A stretch of DNA of 64,000 bases, from the NCBI GenBank assembly GCA_046155285.1, contig JBJXEA010000027.1:117038-181037 (forward strand), read 5' to 3'. The position numbers and the translations under genes were made by a program. Of the stretch, positions 45,297 through 52,832 are shown one piece after another. The DNA comes from CAILHX01 sp046155285 (lineage in GTDB: Bacteria > Pseudomonadota > Gammaproteobacteria > Burkholderiales > Methylophilaceae). The first letter of the stretch is position 1; each line of letters opens with the position of its first letter. Below the pieces are notes generated by a model, which was given only the letters and a program-made list of their open reading frames with translations, searched no databases and was not told the origin of the DNA.

Positions 45297-46520
45297 ATGT
45301 CCAGAGTTCCCTGTTCTCTCGCTAATACACTCATCGGCAAGCCTATGCGCTGGAACGTCTATCGTGAAGATGGCAGTGTGGCGCTCAAGACTGGGGAGTC
45401 CATCTCCAGCGAACAGTTACTAGGAAAACTGACCACACAAAAGCTGTTTTACGATGACGAGGACGCGCTCGCCGCCGCCAAAGACCCACAAAATGCACCC
45501 TCTGTGGTGCGTATGATCAATCAAGCTAATAAACAGTTGAAGTTGGTACTCCTCGATTTACAGAACCCGGTAAAAGAAAAGGCCGTAGAGCCCAAAGAAA
45601 TGGCTGAAGTGGCAAAAGTAACAGAAGAGGCAGCTCCAACTCCAGTACCAGAGCCAGAAGAAGAGAAAGAAAGTGCGGAAGAGCTTATCACCGCCATCGC
45701 GCAGCTCATCTATGACGCGCTCAAGCTCAATTCAGAAATTGCAGTCGCCACTATTTTTCTCAATCAGGGCGCTATGCGCTACGCCTATCACCACCCAGTC
45801 AACTGCGCCATTATTTCTGGCTTGATGGCGCATGCTCTGGAACAAGCGCCTGAGGAGATCATGACCACCCTATCGGCCGCGCTCACCGCCAATATCGGCA
45901 TGTTGAAATTGCAACTCAAAGTAAGCGACAAGACCACACCACTCACCCCAGCAGAAATAGCTGCCGTCCGCGCGCACCCAGTGTTGGGAGTGGAAATTTT
46001 GAGGAAGGCTGAAGTGAGTAACGAGGCATGGTTAAGTTATGTACTCAACCACCACGAAAACGAAGATGGTAGTGGCTACCCCGCAGGAAGAAAGGGCTAT
46101 GAAATCCCCCTCAATGCCAATGTCATCAGCTTTGCCGAGCGCTATTGCGCACGCGTCACTTCACGCGGCGAACATCGTCCGGCACTGCCTGCAGACACGG
46201 TGAGCGGCCTTTTTCTGGAAAAGCAGTCGCACTTCAAACCACAACTGGCTCCTCACTTCATCAAGCTCATCGGTATTCATCCGCCCGGCATCGCTGTGTT
46301 GCTCAAAAGTGGCGAAATCGGCATCGTCTTGAAACAAGGCGTCACTCCCGGCAGTGCAGCCGTGCGGGTCACCATCAGCCCCAGCGGCATGTCCACAGAA
46401 AAAGTCATCGTGCGCGAAACCAAAGACCCGAAATTTGGCATCGTCAAGCAGGTACACAAAGACATGGCAGGCATCAACGTACAAATGTCTAAATTCTGGG
46501 GCGCAACGGCGGCCATCTAA
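45297..46520 (+). CDS. Degenerate HD-GYP-domain protein
   Basis: A 407-residue protein: an N-terminal ~75-residue module, an acidic Glu/Pro-rich linker (about 98-130), then an HD-GYP-like helical domain. The GYP motif is intact (NHHENEDGSGYPAGRKG) and HPVLGVEIL is present, but the HD dyad is replaced (AALTANIGML where LLHDIGK is expected) and the closing Asp is Glu (SFAERYCARVTSR). Catalysis of c-di-GMP is therefore doubtful; a sensor or effector role is more likely. The ATG was preferred over an upstream TTG. Confidence 0.8.
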   Translation: MSRVPCSLANTLIGKPMRWNVYREDGSVALKTGESISSEQLLGKLTTQKLFYDDEDALAAAKDPQNAPSVVRMINQANKQLKLVLLDLQNPVKEKAVEPKEMAEVAKVTEEAAPTPVPEPEEEKESAEELITAIAQLIYDALKLNSEIAVATIFLNQGAMRYAYHHPVNCAIISGLMAHALEQAPEEIMTTLSAALTANIGMLKLQLKVSDKTTPLTPAEIAAVRAHPVLGVEILRKAEVSNEAWLSYVLNHHENEDGSGYPAGRKGYEIPLNANVISFAERYCARVTSRGEHRPALPADTVSGLFLEKQSHFKPQLAPHFIKLIGIHPPGIAVLLKSGEIGIVLKQGVTPGSAAVRVTISPSGMSTEKVIVRETKDPKFGIVKQVHKDMAGINVQMSKFWGATAAI

Positions 46521-48520
46521 TCCCCCGCCGTCAACGACTCGCGCTCCAGCCGCGCATCCTGCTCCAGCATTTCCTTACGCTGCGCCCTTTGGTGCGCTTC
46601 TTCCAGCCATTGCGGGATGAGTACCAGCAGCCTGACCAGCCATTGCGGGCGCGATAGGCCTTGTTCTCCGGCATAAACTGCAAACCATTTTGGGTATAGC
46701 CTAGCCAGCAGCGGTTTTTCTAACGAAATCAAGGTTTCGGCGCTGCCAGGGTTGCCCTGTCTGGCGCAGCGTCCCATCAGTTGGCGATCTATGCGGCGCG
46801 AGGTATTGTGTTGGCAGATGATGAGGTGCAAGCCACCCAATGCTTCCACGCCAGCGCCCAAGGGAATATCAGTGCCACGTCCAGCCATATTGGTGGAGAC
46901 GGTAATTTGCCCGCGCTCTCCGGCTTGCGCTACCACGGCGGCTTCGTGTTGGTCTTGGCGAGCGTTGAGGACTTCGTGCGGCAATCCGGCTTGATGCAAC
47001 AACTCTGAAAGCGCGTCGGAATCGCCCACTGAGTCTGTGCCTATCAACACTGGACGGCCTGTTTGGTGGATGTCGCGGATACGCTCCACGACCACTTTCC
47101 ACTGCGCGGTTTTGTTTCTAAAAATGCGTGTTGGCAACACAGTGCGGCGGCTGGGCTGGCGCAGCGGCACATTGGCTACCATCAAACCAAATACGCTAAA
47201 CAACTCAGCGGCAGATTCTTTGATCGTGCCGCTCATACCACCCAGCTTGAGATAGCGGGGGAAAAAGCGCTGAAAGGTAATCTGCGCCGCGGTGAGCATC
47301 TCGCCGCTGGGTTTACAATGTTCTTTAATTTCAATCAGCTGATGCAAACCGCGCGACCACACTCTGCCGGGGGAAAGCCTGCCGGTAATTTCGTCAATGA
47401 TATGCACTTGCTCATCGCGCACCAGATAGTGTTTATCACGCAGAAACAAATACTGCGCGGCCAGCGCTTGGCAGATGGTTTCTTCGCGGTGCATACGGTT
47501 GCGCCACAAAGCTCCCAACGCCTTGGCCTTTGCTTCCAGCTTTTCGCGCCCAATATCAGTCAGGCTCGCCGACATGCCGTGACGATTAAGCACATAGTCC
47601 TTGCCTGCCTGCAACTGCGCCGCAAGTTGTTGCGCTTGGCTGTAATAGTCCACTTGTTTGGGGTCTACGATACTTTGCGACAGAATCAGCGGTACACGCG
47701 CCTCATCTATAAGGATGCTGTCGGCTTCATCAATAATCGCCATGCAAAGCCCCCGCAGCACAGGTTGATAGCCTTCGCCCACCAATTTCGCCACCTGCGC
47801 ATGATAACCAGAACGCGGCCTGCCACCCACCGCCAAGTCGCGCAGATAATCAAAAACCAACTCTTTCGCCGTGCAATAAGTGATGTCGCAAGCATAGCCG
47901 GCGCGGCGTTCGTCCATCTCCATCGGCTGCGTCACCCTACCCACACTTAAGCCCAGTGCGGCAAACAACGGACGTGATTTTTCCGCGTCGCGCGTCACCA
48001 AGTAATCGTTTGAGGTAATGAGATGCACCGGAATCCCCGCCAGTGCTGCAACCGACACACATAAGGCAGCGGTGAGCGTTTTACCCTCGCCAGTCGCCAT
48101 TTCCGCCAGTTTGCCGTCAAGCATAATCAGCGCGGCGGTCACTTGTGTGTCGTAAGGCGTGACCCCAAGCGCCCTGTGGCAAACACATTTCACCAGCGCC
48201 AAAGCTTGCACCTTGAGCGGATTGGTCAGGCCTTGCAAGGAAAGCTGTTGGCGCAAGGCCAGCACTTTTTCTGCGATTTGCGTTGGGGTCAAATCAGCTA
48301 ACGTAGCTTCATGCGCATCAATTTTTTTTAATAAAGGCTCGTAGGAATTGCCGTTCAAACGCCCGTACACCGCATAAACCGTCAGCAGTTTGCGTTTTAT
48401 GGAAGCAAAAAAAGTGGGTTCTTCAGCGAATTTTTCAGGATAACTCCCCAGCAAAATACCGGGGGCTGGGTTTTTTATAATGGGGTCAGACACGATTGTT
48501 TTCTTTCTTTGGGCGGCCAA
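46517..48520 (-). CDS. Short SecA paralogue (accessory SecA/SecA2-like)
   Basis: DEAD-type motor ATPase related to SecA, 667 residues against ~900 in the housekeeping protein. Walker A ATGEGKT (142-148), YLVTRDAE, IIDEADSILIDEAR and the second-domain STNMAGRGTDIPLG and RQLMGRCARQGNPGS are intact. The C-terminal wing, scaffold and zinc-binding tail are missing or much shortened. A preprotein-crosslinking region is present but divergent. The start ATG lies inside the RAYT element, so residues 1 to about 14 are transposon-derived; no other Met occurs before residue 133. Converges with the HD-GYP-like gene (4-bp overlap). Confidence 0.85.
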   Translation of the reverse strand: MAAQRKKTIVSDPIIKNPAPGILLGSYPEKFAEEPTFFASIKRKLLTVYAVYGRLNGNSYEPLLKKIDAHEATLADLTPTQIAEKVLALRQQLSLQGLTNPLKVQALALVKCVCHRALGVTPYDTQVTAALIMLDGKLAEMATGEGKTLTAALCVSVAALAGIPVHLITSNDYLVTRDAEKSRPLFAALGLSVGRVTQPMEMDERRAGYACDITYCTAKELVFDYLRDLAVGGRPRSGYHAQVAKLVGEGYQPVLRGLCMAIIDEADSILIDEARVPLILSQSIVDPKQVDYYSQAQQLAAQLQAGKDYVLNRHGMSASLTDIGREKLEAKAKALGALWRNRMHREETICQALAAQYLFLRDKHYLVRDEQVHIIDEITGRLSPGRVWSRGLHQLIEIKEHCKPSGEMLTAAQITFQRFFPRYLKLGGMSGTIKESAAELFSVFGLMVANVPLRQPSRRTVLPTRIFRNKTAQWKVVVERIRDIHQTGRPVLIGTDSVGDSDALSELLHQAGLPHEVLNARQDQHEAAVVAQAGERGQITVSTNMAGRGTDIPLGAGVEALGGLHLIICQHNTSRRIDRQLMGRCARQGNPGSAETLISLEKPLLARLYPKWFAVYAGEQGLSRPQWLVRLLVLIPQWLEEAHQRAQRKEMLEQDARLERESLTAGD

Positions 48521-49253
48521 TCCCCTTGGAAACAGCTTGTCGCTTGCTCAATAGCGCTATAGTTGCCTGAAACTTCTCCTCTCCCAACGCCCATCCCTTG
48601 TGGGTACTGTCACGAATCTGCGCTAAATCAGCACTTGTGATTTCCGTCCTGAAAAGCTGGTGATAAGCCAGTTGCCTTTCAACGACAGTTTGACCCAAGC
48701 GTAAATACTCTTGATGGGGTTGTAGCCAGTCCGAGTTTAAGCCGGTCTTACCGAGCGCATTGCAGGCATAACTGCTCCAGGGATAATCCGCAGGGTCTTG
48801 TGTCATGCCCGCGCGTACTGGGTTGAGTTCGATGTAGCGCATGAGCGTTAACAGATATTGCTCGCTATCCACCACGGTTGCACGATAGCGCCCTTCCCAC
48901 AAGGTACCGCTACGTTGGTATGTATAGTTAAAGTATTGGACGTATTTACGACCCACGGATTGAAACACCTTGCTGATGCTGTTTTCAAATTGGGGAGTCG
49001 CTAACAGATGAATGTGGTTGGTCATCCACACATAAGCGTGTATCTGCAAGCCATGTTTGGCAGCAGCTTCTATCAGTGCATCACGGAAAAACTGGTAGTC
49101 GGCCTCAGCGGCAAAGATGATTTGGCGATTGTTGCCGCGCTGGATGATGTGCTGCGGTTGTCCGGGAACAACGTAACGGGGAAGGCGAGCCATAGCGCTT
49201 GAGGTGAAATGATGATGGTCTAGTGTAGCAAATTAATCGTGTCTGACCCCATT
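48479..49253 (-). mobile_element. RAYT element with 19-bp inverted ends
   Basis: A 775-bp unit bounded by exact inverted repeats, AATGGGGTCAGACACGATT on the left and its complement on the right (49235-49253). Everything between is the transposase gene and a short leader. The sequence outside the ends differs (ATAAAAAACCC and TTTTGCTTGAG when read outward). The left end overlaps the last codons of the transposase and the first codons of the SecA paralogue. Confidence 0.8.
48486..49193 (-). CDS. REP-associated tyrosine transposase (TnpA_REP/Y1)
   Basis: Single-strand DNA transposase of the IS200-related Y1 family, 235 residues. The HUH metal motif is seen in MTNHIHLLATP and the catalytic Tyr region in KYVQYFNYTYQRSGTLWEGRYRA; AYVWMTNH and LTLMRYIELNPVRAGM are family signatures. 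A C-terminal basic tail follows (GIGRPKKENNRV). Its last codons (NRV-stop) lie in the inverted repeat. Intact and possibly active. Confidence 0.92.
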   Translation of the reverse strand: MARLPRYVVPGQPQHIIQRGNNRQIIFAAEADYQFFRDALIEAAAKHGLQIHAYVWMTNHIHLLATPQFENSISKVFQSVGRKYVQYFNYTYQRSGTLWEGRYRATVVDSEQYLLTLMRYIELNPVRAGMTQDPADYPWSSYACNALGKTGLNSDWLQPHQEYLRLGQTVVERQLAYHQLFRTEITSADLAQIRDSTHKGWALGEEKFQATIALLSKRQAVSKGIGRPKKENNRV

Positions 49254-49275
49254 TTTTGCTTGAGGTGAGGTGAAT

Positions 49276-50271
49276 TCACATTGCAACCGCACCACGTTTA
49301 GCCTCTTGGAAGACCTCATGGGGAGTGCGATAGTCTAGGCACTTACGGGGTCTATGATTCAGTTTTTTCACCGCCTCTGCAAGGGATTTATCGGTCACCG
49401 CTCTAAAATCCATACCCTTAGGGAAATATCTGCGTAGCAGCCCATTGGTATTCTCGTTACATCCGCGCTGCCATGCTGAGTAGGGATCAGCGAAATACAC
49501 CGTCAATCCCGTCTTGTTTTCAATCTCTTTGAAGCGTGCAAACTCCTTACCATTATCCAAAGTCAAGGTGTGACGCAATGCTTTGGGAACACACTTGAAT
49601 GCTGCAATTGCCACCGTAGCCGTGACTGTTGCCGTCTTGTTGATGAGCTTACCCGCAATCAGATAACGGCTTTTGCGCTCCACATGGGTGGTGATATAGC
49701 CCGTGCCTTTCGCCCCTTCCACCGTATCGCCCTCCCAATCACCAAAACGGTAGCGGCCAGTCACAATCTCTGGACGCGCATCAATACTGACACGCCCCGG
49801 AATCAAACCCCGCCCCGACCCATAACGGTGTTGCCTACGGCGTTTCTTGTGGCAACGTGACAGACAGGTAAACAGTTGGCCGCCCAACGCGGCATCCCGA
49901 TATACCCAACGGTAGATGGTCTCAATGCTGACGCGCATGCGGGGAGTGTCTGGGTAATCTAATTCCAGTTTGGCCTGGATGACATCGGGTGACCATTGTG
50001 CGGCTAGGCCACGTTCAACATAAGCAACCAGCGCTGCGTGACTCTGCCGACGATAGTGGCGTGGCTGTTGTCGGCGCTTGAGCGCTTGCTGATGTGCACC
50101 TTCACCCCAGTAGACCCAGTCTGAGAATGCGGGTGCATTGCGTTTCACTTCACGGCTGATGGTGCTGTGGGAGCGCCCAAGCCGTCTCGCTATCTCTCGC
50201 AAGCTGAGACGATAGAGTTTCAAATGATAGATGACGTGACGTTCTTCTGAGGTAAGCTGTGCATAGGACAT
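49276..50271 (-). CDS. IS30-family transposase
   Basis: DDE transposase of 331 residues. An N-terminal helix-turn-helix (LRRL-type: LREIARRLGRSHSTISREVKRN) is followed by the catalytic core: first Asp in WEGDTVEG, second in LDNGKEF, Glu in NENTNGLLRRYFPKG. The ORF is intact. Terminal inverted repeats could not be placed with confidence within the flanking bases. Confidence 0.93.
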   Translation of the reverse strand: MSYAQLTSEERHVIYHLKLYRLSLREIARRLGRSHSTISREVKRNAPAFSDWVYWGEGAHQQALKRRQQPRHYRRQSHAALVAYVERGLAAQWSPDVIQAKLELDYPDTPRMRVSIETIYRWVYRDAALGGQLFTCLSRCHKKRRRQHRYGSGRGLIPGRVSIDARPEIVTGRYRFGDWEGDTVEGAKGTGYITTHVERKSRYLIAGKLINKTATVTATVAIAAFKCVPKALRHTLTLDNGKEFARFKEIENKTGLTVYFADPYSAWQRGCNENTNGLLRRYFPKGMDFRAVTDKSLAEAVKKLNHRPRKCLDYRTPHEVFQEAKRGAVAM

Positions 50272-50386
50272 GAGGGGTTCTCCTGAAAGAGTGGTTGGGT
50301 CGTACTGCCTACACTATCAGTTTTGCTCTTCATGTCCGCCTCTTATTCTAAAGAGAATTGGAGGGAGTGGTGCGGTTGGGAGTTGA

Positions 50387-50725
50387 ATCCACCAATTACT
50401 GCGAAAACCGCATGTTCAGGAAGCCATCAGGCAGGAGCAATTCAGGCGGTTGAATGGGCATCTTGCGAATCTTGCTCTGTCCACATTGGAAAACGTGATG
50501 ACCGACCCAGAAGCGCCACATGGGGCGAAGGTGCAAGCTGCAATTGCGGTGCTTGAGAGGTCAGGCATACACCACGATATTGAAGCCAATAGGATTGCGC
50601 CAAGCCGCGCCCCGCTCAATGAAATGAGCTTAGGGCAGTTGCAAGAGTTTGCAGCTGCGGGGGTGGCACGGCTGGCAGAGCTAAAGGCGCTTCGCGCTAC
50701 GCAAACTATAGACGCGCCGCGTTGA
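50387..50725 (+). pseudogene. Phage terminase small subunit-like remnant
   Basis: An open frame of about 112 codons without a convincing start. Its content resembles phage terminase small subunit-like proteins: KPHVQEAIRQEQFRRLNG, then LENVMTDPEAPHGAKVQAA and VLERSGIHHD. The frame begins right after a stop codon close to the IS30 gene, so the 5' part is missing. Probably a leftover of a disrupted gene. Confidence 0.5.
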
Positions 50726-50822
50726 GCGCATTCCGCTTTCGAGATTTTGTAGCCTGCAATTGTTGGCCGTTTATGCTTTAACATGTGGTGAGAGGTTTAC
50801 GTTATCTGGGGTCGTGTCACCC

Positions 50823-50856
50823 AAAAAATACAAACCACTATCCTGTGTAGTGGTTT
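50823..50856 (-). terminator. Rho-independent terminator after the mob gene
   Basis: A 9-bp perfect stem (AAACCACTA/TAGTGGTTT, 7-nt loop) followed on the minus strand by GTATTTTTTGGG. It lies 97 nt past the mob stop and closes the alpA-ssb-mob transcription unit. Confidence 0.75.
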
Positions 50857-50952
50857 CAAAATTCGCTATTAGTAGTTTCCCCATAAAACAAGCCGCAATC
50901 CCTTATCCTGATTGGCTTGCACGGGAAAGAACCCGCTTTTACCCCACTCCTC

Positions 50953-51645
50953 TCATGGGGAGAGTTGGGGCAGGGTGATTAGTCCAAGCAGTTCGGCATA
51001 CTGTTCTGGATGATTGCGGATGTGGTCGCGGATGATAGGGTAAATGTCAGACTGCAAGACTGGTTTCTTTTCATCCGCCAGCCATGCCAGTACGCGCTGC
51101 TCAAGTATCCCTCTGTCCTTGACATTGAGTTTGCGCGACATTGCCAGCCCGTACCTCTTACCGACATAGTCAAAAAAGCTGGCCGCACGCGCACGCGCCA
51201 TTGCAGGAGTACCAGCAATCGGATTGCCCTGCATCTTACCGTCACGAACAGGCAGTAATAAACAGTGCGCGTGCATATAGGCTTCGTCCATGTGAACGAC
51301 GAACGACAGCACGGGCAAATCAAACACCTGCTTTGCCCACTCAAGGCAATCACGGAAAAATGCCTCATGGTCGCCAGCGAAGCTGATAGGCAAGCTAAAT
51401 AGAATTTCTAGCGCCTCTGCGCAGTTTTTTCGGGTGTGAGTGATACCTGATAGGCTCTTGAGCCGTCTCGCCTCGTCAGCGATACCCTGCGCGGTATCTG
51501 CGCCTATCAGGATGCGGTTGAGGTGCGAGCGTGTGCGGTCGATGTTTTCGCGTGGAGGTATTGCTTCGCGCAGATTGTGCTTGAAAGCGGAAATGAGTTT
51601 TGGCTTCCCAACAGTCTGGTAGCGCATTAGAAGGCTTGCCCCCAT
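50953..51645 (-). CDS. Mob/Pre-type relaxase-like protein
   Basis: A 230-residue protein with the relaxase core of the Mob/Pre (MobV-like) family: the triad region SFVVHMDEAYMHAHCLLLPV (HxDE...HxH, metal ligands) and RYQTVGKPKLISAFKHNLRE near the start. Relaxases nick DNA at an origin of transfer. At 230 residues only the catalytic domain is present. The 3' end runs into a CCCCA/TGGGG hairpin repeat, so the C-terminus may be altered. Downstream of alpA on the same strand. Confidence 0.72.
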   Translation of the reverse strand: MGASLLMRYQTVGKPKLISAFKHNLREAIPPRENIDRTRSHLNRILIGADTAQGIADEARRLKSLSGITHTRKNCAEALEILFSLPISFAGDHEAFFRDCLEWAKQVFDLPVLSFVVHMDEAYMHAHCLLLPVRDGKMQGNPIAGTPAMARARAASFFDYVGKRYGLAMSRKLNVKDRGILEQRVLAWLADEKKPVLQSDIYPIIRDHIRNHPEQYAELLGLITLPQLSP

Positions 51646-51670
51646 GCCCTAATTCCCGCGCTTCACCTTA

Positions 51671-51741
51671 GTTGAACAGGTGTTCAACATATGTTCATTT
51701 TTGTTTAACACCTGTTCAACACCCGTTGAACGTTTGTTCGA
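51671..51741. repeat. Array of GTTGAACA/TGTTCAAC palindromes
   Basis: GTTGAACAGGTGTTCAAC is a palindrome (51671-51688). A second copy with one changed base (GTTTAACACCTGTTCAAC) starts 32 bp later, and a degenerate third (GTTGAACGTTTGTTCGA) starts 22 bp after that. Single TGTTCA half sites occur between. The spacing of 32 and 22 bp is close to three and two helical turns, as expected for a cooperatively bound operator or origin. It is just upstream of mob. Confidence 0.75.
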
Positions 51742-51896
51742 TTTGCCCGTATTTCTTGCCTCTCCTCAATGCTTACCAGCATAGAGTCGCCGCTATCAAG
51801 TGGGGTCAGTACCTGCACGGTTGCAAAAGGTTTTCCGTTCATTTTTGGCCTCTGCACGGGGTCGCCATACAAGTACCCTTGCAACAGCGCGTTAAT
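51705..51896 (-). pseudogene. Truncated SSB-like (OB-fold) gene fragment
   Basis: The reading frame after alpA begins at an ATT codon overlapping the alpA stop and encodes about 63 residues. The first 44 resemble the N-terminus of mobile-element SSB proteins: INALLQGYLYGDP, RPKMNGKPFATVQ, SGDSMLVSI. It then diverges (EERQEIRANRTNVQRVLNRC) and stops inside the palindrome array, where intact homologues continue for 60 or more residues. GAGG lies 9 nt before the ATT, so initiation at ATT is possible; the first ATG is 18 codons in. Probably nonfunctional. Confidence 0.5.
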
Positions 51897-52119
51897 GATT
51901 GCCGACCTCTGCCAGTGCTACGCGGAGTTCGCCAACGCGCCAACCTGTAGTGCGTTCGCTCAATTTAACGGGTTTGGGAATTCGTCCAGCTCGCACGCCA
52001 CGCCATACACTGGCACTTGAACAGGCGAACAGGGCACGGACTGTTGGGAGGCGGACAAATGCCTCGTCAGGGAGTTGGTTGAATACTGCCACGGGGTGCT
52101 GCGGATTGGTATTGCTCAT
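51892..52119 (-). CDS. alpA: AlpA-family DNA-binding protein (excisionase/regulator)
   Basis: A 75-residue helix-turn-helix protein: FVRLPTVRALFACSSASVWRGV and GRIPKPVKLSERTTGWRVGELR are the AlpA pattern. These act as excisionases or regulators of integrase genes. The ATG follows AAGGAG by 8 nt; a longer start upstream is weaker. Its place between integrase and mob fits a role in element excision. Confidence 0.85.
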   Translation of the reverse strand: MSNTNPQHPVAVFNQLPDEAFVRLPTVRALFACSSASVWRGVRAGRIPKPVKLSERTTGWRVGELRVALAEVGNH

Positions 52120-52204
52120 GTCATTGCTCCTTGGGTCATTTGATTGCGACAACCAGAACAATGAGCCATGAAGTATCAAGGCAAGGGGGTCATGTGCAAC
52201 TTTC

Positions 52205-52774
52205 TTATTTGTGCCTTATCCGCAATGGCGTGAGCAGGTTGCGGATAGTCCCTGCGGGAATGTCGAACTGCTTAGAAAGGATTGCGGCGCGTGCGGAAGT
52301 TGAAAGTCTGCTCGGCAATTTATTGGCTGCGTCCACAATGTCCTGCTTAATTTGGTCGGTCAGCTTCTTGCTGGCTTTGGGATGGTGGTGTGATTCAACG
52401 CCCTTGCGTGAACCTGCTAATGCCTTGTTCAGGATGCAGATACGTTTCGCCTCCACTGCAAACTGCTCGCGCACCTCCTCGCCGCGCATGGCGCTGTCAG
52501 CAAGGCGTAACAGTCGGTCAAACTCTGGGGCGATGTGGTAACTATCAATCAGCGGGTGCAGAGTTGCGGGGTTATCCGCGTGCAGGGCATCCAGCAAATC
52601 ACAGACAAACCGTGCGGCGGCTGCATTGGATTTTTTCAGTGTGTCAGCGTGATACTGATGAGCAAGCTCAATCAATCGGCTGGTGATGGTATCAATATCT
52701 TCACAGGTGACTGTTTCTGTTGCCCATACCGGATAACAGCCGATAGTTGCAATTGTGGAATTGAAAGGTGGCAT
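52205..52774 (-). CDS. Hypothetical protein of the integrated element
   Basis: A 189-residue soluble protein, mostly alpha-helical. The C-terminal ~55 residues (LTDQIKQDIVDAANKL, STSARAAILSKQFDIPAGTI) have a helix-turn-helix-like pattern. No family recognised. A TTAACAG/CTGTTAA inverted repeat lies just upstream of its ATG (52775-52797) and could be an operator. Lies between integrase and alpA on the same strand. Confidence 0.65.
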   Translation of the reverse strand: MPPFNSTIATIGCYPVWATETVTCEDIDTITSRLIELAHQYHADTLKKSNAAAARFVCDLLDALHADNPATLHPLIDSYHIAPEFDRLLRLADSAMRGEEVREQFAVEAKRICILNKALAGSRKGVESHHHPKASKKLTDQIKQDIVDAANKLPSRLSTSARAAILSKQFDIPAGTIRNLLTPLRIRHK

Positions 52775-52832
52775 TTAACAGTCGATGCGTCTGTTAATTG
52801 ACTGTTGGCTGTTCAAAGGTTGCCAATTCCAA

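Noticed and set aside
47063..47950. 295-codon plus-strand frame antisense to the SecA paralogue
   Set aside because: No motif and no start region. The opposite strand encodes intact SecA motifs.
48486..49253. RAYT as the source of the CATTCCCGC repeats
   Set aside because: The RAYT ends share no sequence with those repeats, so a link in this window is not supported.
50369..50410. tRNA-3'-end-like sequence, TGGTGCGGTTGGGAGTTGAATCC
   Set aside because: It looks a little like a tRNA T-arm, but the stem does not pair and it does not match the 3' end of tRNA-Leu(GAG), so it is not the second attachment site.
51672..51950. 92-codon plus-strand frame over the palindromes
   Set aside because: Overlaps alpA and the SSB-like fragment on the other strand and has no recognisable content.
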